64,000 nt of DNA from Trochalopteron elliotii (lineage: Eukaryota; Chordata; Aves; Passeriformes; Leiothrichidae). Made by a program: the position numbers and the translations under genes. Positions 59,701-64,000 of this stretch are shown here, in pieces. The stretch lies in assembly GCA_024734555.1 (NCBI GenBank), contig JANPWX010019236.1, positions 605,262 through 669,261 on the forward strand, written 5' to 3'. The notes beneath the pieces are model-generated. The model saw only the letters and a list, made by a program, of their open reading frames with translations, ran no database searches and had not been told where the DNA came from. Numbering within the stretch: position 1 is the first letter of the stretch; every line of letters begins with the position of its first letter.

Positions 59701-60600
59701 ATTTTCTAAACCATCCTCAGATTTTTCATAACATCCAGCAAGCAAGTTGCTGACAGATCAGGATGGTTGCCTGTTTGTTGGGCAAGAATACTTTGCGATT
59801 CAGTAGAATACCAAATTTGGTAGAATGTCTTCCACTTTGGTAGAAGATATTACAAACAACTGTGCATTTTAACACGTTTTCACATTACACATCATTCATT
59901 CTGGGGAGGGGGTGGTGATCGCTCTGTGCAGCCAGCCAGCAACGTTTCCAAGAATGAAAACGTTCATCGAAAGATAATGAAAAACAGATATTTAGTAACA
60001 TTTTCATTTTGCATGTTTAAATATTTATAACTATGTTCATAAAACCACATGTTTGCTCTCCTAATGCTCTAGTGATTTTGTTTATGAAATGCAGTATTTC
60101 TCCAATGCCCCTTCCTTGCGTCAGCCTCTCCACACGGAGCATGATTTAGTCCCAGTGCTGTACTGACAACCAGCTTTTTTGTAACAGGCTGGCCGAGATG
60201 AAGAACAGAAAACTAACAAAAACAAGAAAACGTATTTTCAGGGCATTAATGTTTCACTAATACATATGTGATTTTATACTTTGTAGGGGGTATTTATGCC
60301 AGTTTAATTTTTTCAGTGCAATTTATTGTCAACCTGGAAGGGAACTATTTCCTACTCTGCAGCAAAATTACAAAATCTAGAAATGTAAGTGTGATAAAAC
60401 TAAGGTGCTGATATAAATATTGTTGTATAATTTTTTTTCCCCTAGCTTGAATGAAATTTAAATAACAACAAAGAACTTTGCTTTAATAGCACAGTTGGTC
60501 AAGTTGGTGTTACAAATTTCTGGAGTTTTGAGTCATAAATTTTTATAAAGCTGATCGATTGGATGTAGTCTGAAATTGGGACTATTAGAAAAGCCCTCTG
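59701..60600. other. AT-rich repeat-poor DNA, candidate conserved non-coding block
   Basis: Single-copy AT-rich DNA with no simple repeats beyond an ATTTTTTTTCC run, no long frames, and motif-like words (GATAATGAAAAACAG, TATGTTCATAAAACC, AAAACTAAGGTGCTG). It stands out from the GC-rich DNA to its left. Conservation is inferred from texture only. Confidence 0.3.
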
Positions 60601-61990
60601 TAGTCTTCTCCTCTGTCCTCTGCCTGTAGACACCATGACGTGGCTTACAAGGTCCGTTCTGGTTTCATGTTAAACACACGGAGAGACCATGGCTGTGAGA
60701 TGGGGCTGCCAGAGCTCAGCCCCACAGCAGGACCTCGTGCAGGATCCACTAAATTCTTTATCAAATCATAATTCTTAAAATGCCCCATGTAATCTTGTGC
60801 TTTAAAAAAGGAGCTAATGTTTAAATTTTTTTTTTAATGTTCTTATTCTTTTTAAAAAAATATTTCTGACCAGAGATTTTTTGAAGGGTTGGGGAACTCC
60901 TCTGGAAATCAAGTCCTCAGCAACGTAAAGTGAGCACCAACAGAAAAGGGGTTTTTTAAGCTAAGCCCAGCATCCTCCCAAAGGTACGGGGCATATTTTT
61001 AACTCCTTTGGTCCTTTCCGTGCCTTCTTCTCCATCAGCAAAGAACAAAAAGGAAACACAAAAAAGTAGCAGATTGCAATGACACATTGGTATCTCATTT
61101 TGAAAACAAAAATGAGTGCTGCAAAACCATTAAAGTAAAACACTCCACTTGCTGTATTATTTTAAAATACTCCTGTTGGTCAAGATTGAAAATTAAATAT
61201 ATATTTTACTGCTGCAGATTTGCCAATTTTTACAATATTGGCAATCTAGCTTCCTTAAAAAAAATATTAATCAAGCTCTAGAATCATGAAATTACACAAA
61301 AACTCAAGCTCACTTTAAAACACTTAAAACATACTTTTTAAAGCATGTTAAGTTCCCGTTTCACCTTGAAGTTGTCACTGGGAAAAAAAAAAAGGGCAGC
61401 AAAATAAAATCTGGACAGTGAGGCTCTGAAAAATAGGAGAAAAAGGAAAAAAAAAATCTCTTTTTTTCTTTTACAATCTTGTAAAATTGAGCAAGTCCAT
61501 TTCAAGTGTGCCTAGAATACGATTTTAAAGTATTTATGATTCACAGTTTCAGAAAGTTTTTGTTGCATCTTCTTCCTAGTAAAAATAAAAATACTGCAGG
61601 GAAATGAGTATTCTGAGGAATATCTGCCTTCCTCACCAGGGGTCCTTGCACCAGTGAGCAACTACAGACCAGACCTTGCAAACTCTGCACTCGGCATGAC
61701 TCAGAGAAACTTGAGTCACATCACCTGCTGCATGAAGCTTTTTCTTTTCATCAAAGATAGTATCTGAGTGCAAAATAAGATTTTGCCTATAGTTAAGACT
61801 GAGTTTCACCAATCTCAACGCAAGCTTTACATTTTTTTCTGGAGTTTATCAATAATCCCTGAAAAGCTCAAGTCCATGGATTTAATAAATGCAAACAAAA
61901 AAATGTTTATTTTCAGTAAAAACACACTGAAGCCGTGGAAGCCCTAAATCCAACGGCATTCTACTAACACAGGTAAAAAAACCCAAACAG

Positions 61991-62007
61991 AAAAAAAAAA
62001 AAAAAAT
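61991..62007 (+). repeat. Poly(A) tract
   Basis: Sixteen A residues after CCCAAACAG. No element body was recognised. Confidence 0.85.
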
Positions 62008-62389
62008 AAGGAGAAAAGCGAACAAAAAGAACATCTTTCTCAGAACAAGAATTACGCTACGTAAACTATAGAGAGAGGCAAAAATACTTTGAAAAATAAC
62101 AAACACCCCATTTTGCACTTAAATAATGTCTGACTGAAGCTGGGAAGAATTTAAAGAAGGTATAGAGTAGTAACTAATTTTATTTCAGGCAAAGACTATA
62201 TCCTGATGCCCTGCCTCTGGAGCCTTTCTGGATGAAACTCTATTTTCTGAAGTGGTTGTTCTCCGTGGCACACAAACGCAGCCAGCCCACGGCCAGCAGA
62301 AACCAAAACCCTGGCATTTCCTACCCTGCTGTGACCCTGCCAGCCAAAGGCTGCACATCAGGCTATGAATAAAGGACAAGACCCCGTTC

Positions 62390-62640
62390 TGCCCCAGACA
62401 CGAGCGGGGACATGCCGCACCTGCCTGGGCCCAGCTCCTCACAGGCCGCAGGGAGAAACACTCTCCCCCTCACAAACCCCGCCGAGCTTCCACGTCCCTC
62501 CTGGCACAGAGCAGCTCCCGGCGGAACGGGACAGAGGTGCTGCAAGGCAGGTGGGGCACGGTGCCCAGGAAGGTCTGGGGGCTGTGCCGGCCCCGGGCTG
62601 TGCCGGCCCCCGGGCTCTGCCATGCCGGTGCCCAGGAACC
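62390..62640. other. Small CpG-richer GC patch
   Basis: About 250 bases at roughly 70 percent G+C with some sixteen CpG sites by eye. They include two adjacent copies of GGGCTGTGCCGGCCCC (62579-62612) and a third related GGGCTCTGCCATGCCGG. It is too short and only moderately CpG-dense for a standard CpG island. It could be a weak promoter or an enhancer, or simply a GC-rich low-copy repeat. Confidence 0.45.
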
Positions 62641-64000
62641 TGCCAGGAGCCATTTTGTAGCTGCAGAACCCCCACAGGCCTACACTGGATTATACCACGC
62701 TCCGAAAAACAATACAACCAAGGGAACAGCCCTATTCTGCACGAATCCTTTACCATCCTCGGACATTAAGCTCTCCAGCTTCCTCAGTCTCTTCCCTGCC
62801 AGCAGCACCGCCAGGGACTTTTCTCTCTCTGAGTTTCTCTGTCCCAGGTCAGGATACCTTGCCCAGCGTGCACAGGAATGAATCCCCAATGTGCAGCCCA
62901 GGTCTCCCTCAAAAGAAACTCCATATATCACTCATTTCAAAGTCAAGCCTTAACAATTTCAAAGCTGCCACTACTGAGCAAGTTGCCAACACAGAATCAT
63001 TCAGCTAAACTCTTTTTCCTCCCCCAGCTCTTTTTATTAAAGTTTCTTTCACACAAACATTTGAGATGGAGAAACATTACCAAAGTATCAGCTAAAAGAA
63101 AACCTAAGCAGCACACAACCTTCTTTACTGAGAATAAAATTAGCATCTTAATATTAACATATATCTGTGTCTCTTTTGACAACTACCTCCCCCGGATTCT
63201 GCAGGGGGTTTTTCCATGACTAGAACAGAACAGATGTCTGTAAAGCCATCCTAAACCACCTTCCATCAGGTCTGCAGGGCAGCTCCTTGCTTTGCCACTC
63301 TCACTCACCATTGTAAGCTCTTACAAAAGCATTTTTACTGCCTGCAGTTATGTCCAGGTGAGCAGGCACTAGCAAAACAGATTATATTTTTATCCCATAC
63401 AAACAGCATAGAAAGGTTAACTAAATGTCTTAGTTCAGGGGATGTACAGGTTAGTCACTACAATACAAACTATTTCCTTCTGCATGCTCCATTATAAAAT
63501 TAGATTTCTCAAAGAATACAGGCTTTCTCTGGAGTTTCACCTCTCCAAACTAGGACTGCATCTCTGCAGAAATATTTTCCTTACAGATGATCACAGTAAC
63601 AAACATAAATAACAGGGATGCTTTAGGAAACAGTCGTCAAAGTTACACTCAGTTAAAAAAGCTGGTGTTAGTATGTGATGCTTTTAATCTGAGAACATTA
63701 TACTAAAAAAGAAAATGCAAACACATAATATAATAATACACCCTATCCACTGCTTTGGAGCTTTACAGCAAACAGATTCATTATAGAAACTTAATTCCTG
63801 GTGCCGTAAGGCCGACACACTTGAACACAACCTGATCAAAATGCCTTCAGGACTCTGCCTTCACACAGTGTGCAACCACTACACACTAATGGCAGGCACA
63901 ATGCTTGAAAACAAAAATTTTTTTCAGAGGATTACTCCAGACACAGAGACAGATATGCAAAAAACAATGACAAAGGAATCAAAATATTCATGGCTCATAA

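Larger units (their letters stand above)
60601..64000. other. Non-coding DNA to the window end
   Basis: Mostly AT-rich unique DNA with A or T runs at 61381-61392, 61446-61468 and 61991-62007. A CpG-richer patch lies at 62390-62640. Open frames of up to 134 codons occur only within that GC-rich patch and are unrecognised. Nothing else was identified up to the right edge. Confidence 0.45.

Overview
This 64-kb window looks like non-coding DNA from a bird, most likely a songbird. The reasons are a chicken-repeat-1 (CR1) LINE 3' end in antisense at about 5272-5516, a second CR1 3' fragment split by an LTR at 18658-19105, three solo LTRs with features of avian ERVK-like and ERVL-like families, and decayed repeats of the kind shared by turtles, crocodilians and birds. 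There are many short A, A/G, A/C and GT tracts, and no bacterial-style coding density. I found no convincing protein-coding gene. The longest open frames (285 and 277 codons) begin at non-ATG codons, resemble no family I recognise, and the 277-codon one starts inside a CR1/LTR junction. I read the window as an intergenic desert or one or more very long introns.

Layout. 1-558: GC-rich 26/27-bp minisatellite running off the left edge. 559-18194: mostly unique non-coding DNA, with a long poly(A), a CR1 fragment and two old palindromic repeats. 18195-19105: purine tract, then a 304-bp solo LTR with a perfect 6-bp target duplication inserted in an antisense CR1. 20765-21056: G-rich minisatellite with quadruplex potential, then a short 25-bp tandem repeat. 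23440-29025: two old SINE/LINE-tail copies in opposite orientations and an old palindromic repeat. 32879-33350: a second solo LTR of the same family as the first, with its own 6-bp target duplication, inside a roughly 78-bp tandem duplication. 34865-35745: an old palindromic repeat, then an extremely A+T-rich island. 38436-39104: a 669-bp LTR with TGTCCT/AGGACA ends and an AATAAA signal. 39105-40580: repeat-poor, AT-rich DNA that resembles conserved non-coding sequence. 47805-47850: another palindromic repeat. 56296-56667: a decayed hAT-superfamily transposase fragment that keeps one reading frame through three stop codons, followed by a tRNA-like SINE head. 57131-59700: GC-rich stretch with local tandem duplications. 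59700-64000: AT-rich DNA with one small CpG-richer patch near 62400-62640.

The most interesting points are: the two sibling LTRs, with independently preserved target duplications and two short inverted repeats kept in both copies while the rest has diverged; the hAT transposase relic; and at least eight deeply decayed amniote repeats that can still be recognised by eye. All family names rest on sequence memory and would need a repeat-library search to confirm.
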